DNA of 64,000 nt from positions 16,387-80,386 of the forward strand of contig CAZOLI010000014.1 of assembly GCA_964580675.1 (NCBI GenBank), read 5' to 3'. Shown in pieces: positions 63,400 through 64,000 of the stretch (positions are counted from its first letter, which is position 1; each line of letters starts with the position of its first letter). Made by a program: the position numbers and the translations under genes. Below the pieces are notes generated by a model. The model saw only the letters and a program-made list of their open reading frames with translations. It did no database searches and was not told the origin of the DNA. Origin of the DNA: CAZOLI01 sp964580675 (GTDB lineage Bacteria; Planctomycetota; MHYJ01; CAYXQY01).

Positions 63400-64000
63400 G
63401 TAGCAAACCCGAGCAAGAACTCATTGAGACCTTACGAGAACAGGCGGACCGACAAAAGGAGCCGGAAGAAACGCCGGATATTGGCATCATCATGGGATCG
63501 GATTCGGACTTCGACGTGATGATGGGTACCGACGCGGACACCGGGGCGTACGGTGCTCTGACGAAACTCGGGTTCGAGGAGGTGACGGAGTTCGATAACC
63601 CGCCGGAAGCCCGGTTCACGTTCGAAACGTACGTTGTTTCGGCCCACCGGACCCCCGATCTGATGTATGCCTACGCCGAAACAGCGGAGGAACGGGGCCT
63701 CGACGTCATCATCGCCGGGGCGGGGGGGAAATCCGCGGACCTGCCAAACATGACCGCCTCCATCGCGTTTCCCCTGCCGGTGATTGGTGTTCCGGTGCAG
63801 GAAAAATCCGTCCCTTCCGTGATCGGCATGCCCACGGGCGCTCCCATCGTGGCCGTGGACGCGGGCAAATCGTTCAACGCCGCCCTGTTTGCGTGCCAGA
63901 TCCTGTCAAGGAAACACCCGGAGTTGAAAGAACGGCTGGCGTCCTACCACACGAACTTAAAAGATGGGGTGATTGAGGTTTCCCGGCATATGAACCGTTC
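63396..64000 (+). CDS. purE: N5-carboxyaminoimidazole ribonucleotide mutase (partial at window end)
   Basis: The gene runs off the window with 201 codons read and no stop. PurE moves the carboxyl of N5-CAIR to give CAIR. The class I blocks are GIIMGSDSD, VVSAHRTPDLMYAYAE and IIAGAGGKSADLPNMTA, then GVPVQEKSVPSVIGMPTGAP. Compared with E. coli PurE (about 169 residues) it has a 25-residue N-terminal extension and an insertion of about 20 residues between MGSDSD and SAHRTP. The extension and insertion closely recall haloarchaeal PurE as I remember it. It overlaps purK by 4 nt. Confidence 0.95.
   Translation, partial: MSSKPEQELIETLREQADRQKEPEETPDIGIIMGSDSDFDVMMGTDADTGAYGALTKLGFEEVTEFDNPPEARFTFETYVVSAHRTPDLMYAYAETAEERGLDVIIAGAGGKSADLPNMTASIAFPLPVIGVPVQEKSVPSVIGMPTGAPIVAVDAGKSFNAALFACQILSRKHPELKERLASYHTNLKDGVIEVSRHMNR

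Noticed and set aside
1..64000. CRISPR arrays, transposases or phage genes
   Set aside because: No regularly spaced repeats, transposase-like motifs or phage structural genes were seen.

Overview
This 64 kb window comes from a bacterium of moderate GC content, probably a salt-adapted one. Its SSB ends in the bacterial acidic tip, its promoters are sigma70-like, and many genes have strong Shine-Dalgarno sites. Most proteins are rich in Asp and Glu. PurE/PurK and the RCK potassium channel resemble haloarchaeal versions as I remember them. Large secreted proteins with PQQ-type blades, squalene-cyclase-type (alpha-toroid) repeats and a giant Ser/Thr kinase suggest Planctomycetota or a related lineage. 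That placement is inference; there is no rRNA here. No phage, transposon, IS element or CRISPR array was seen.

Layout. 1-9 kb: the end of an unknown gene, ssb, a STAS-like/winged-helix regulator, an FkbM methyltransferase, a degenerate RluA-like protein, an AGCS symporter with a large insertion, pabB and aspartate kinase. 9-19 kb: nadA behind a near-consensus promoter, a C-terminal processing protease, a ThiF/MoeB E1-like enzyme, a membrane alpha/beta hydrolase, an SDR-DUF2867 protein, an APP1-type phosphatase and tRNA-Arg(ACG). 19-23 kb: a decaying glycosylation cassette (GT2-GtrA plus a GT39-like pseudogene) beside an orphan neuC. 23-29 kb: msrB, a release-factor-like protein with GGT in place of GGQ, a four-module zf-TFIIB protein, an AhpD-like selenoprotein read through an in-frame UGA, a lipoprotein with three internal repeats, an E1 beta subunit and lipA. 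29-46 kb: large exported proteins of unknown function, a degenerate metallo-beta-lactamase-fold protein, an SDR, nnrE, the potassium channel and two alpha-toroid proteins. 46-52 kb: one 2120-residue signalling protein. 52-62 kb: a cobalamin assembly operon (SDR, cobT, cobS, cbiA), then an adenosylcobalamin-type riboswitch controlling an exported CobN-like protein, an ExbB/MotA-like protein and an ExbD-like DUF2149 protein. 62-64 kb: purK and purE.

Two systems stand out. The first is the AhpD-like gene at 25888-26409. A UGA replaces the second redox Cys of CxxCxxxH, and 21 nt downstream is a perfect 6-bp hairpin with a GGUCU loop like that of the E. coli fdhF SECIS. The second is the riboswitch-controlled module. 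Its CobN homologue carries a signal peptide and a C-terminal membrane anchor, so it should act outside the cytoplasm, and its two partners look like a proton-driven ExbB/ExbD pair. It may be an energised system for corrinoid, tetrapyrrole or cobalt capture rather than a cytoplasmic cobaltochelatase.
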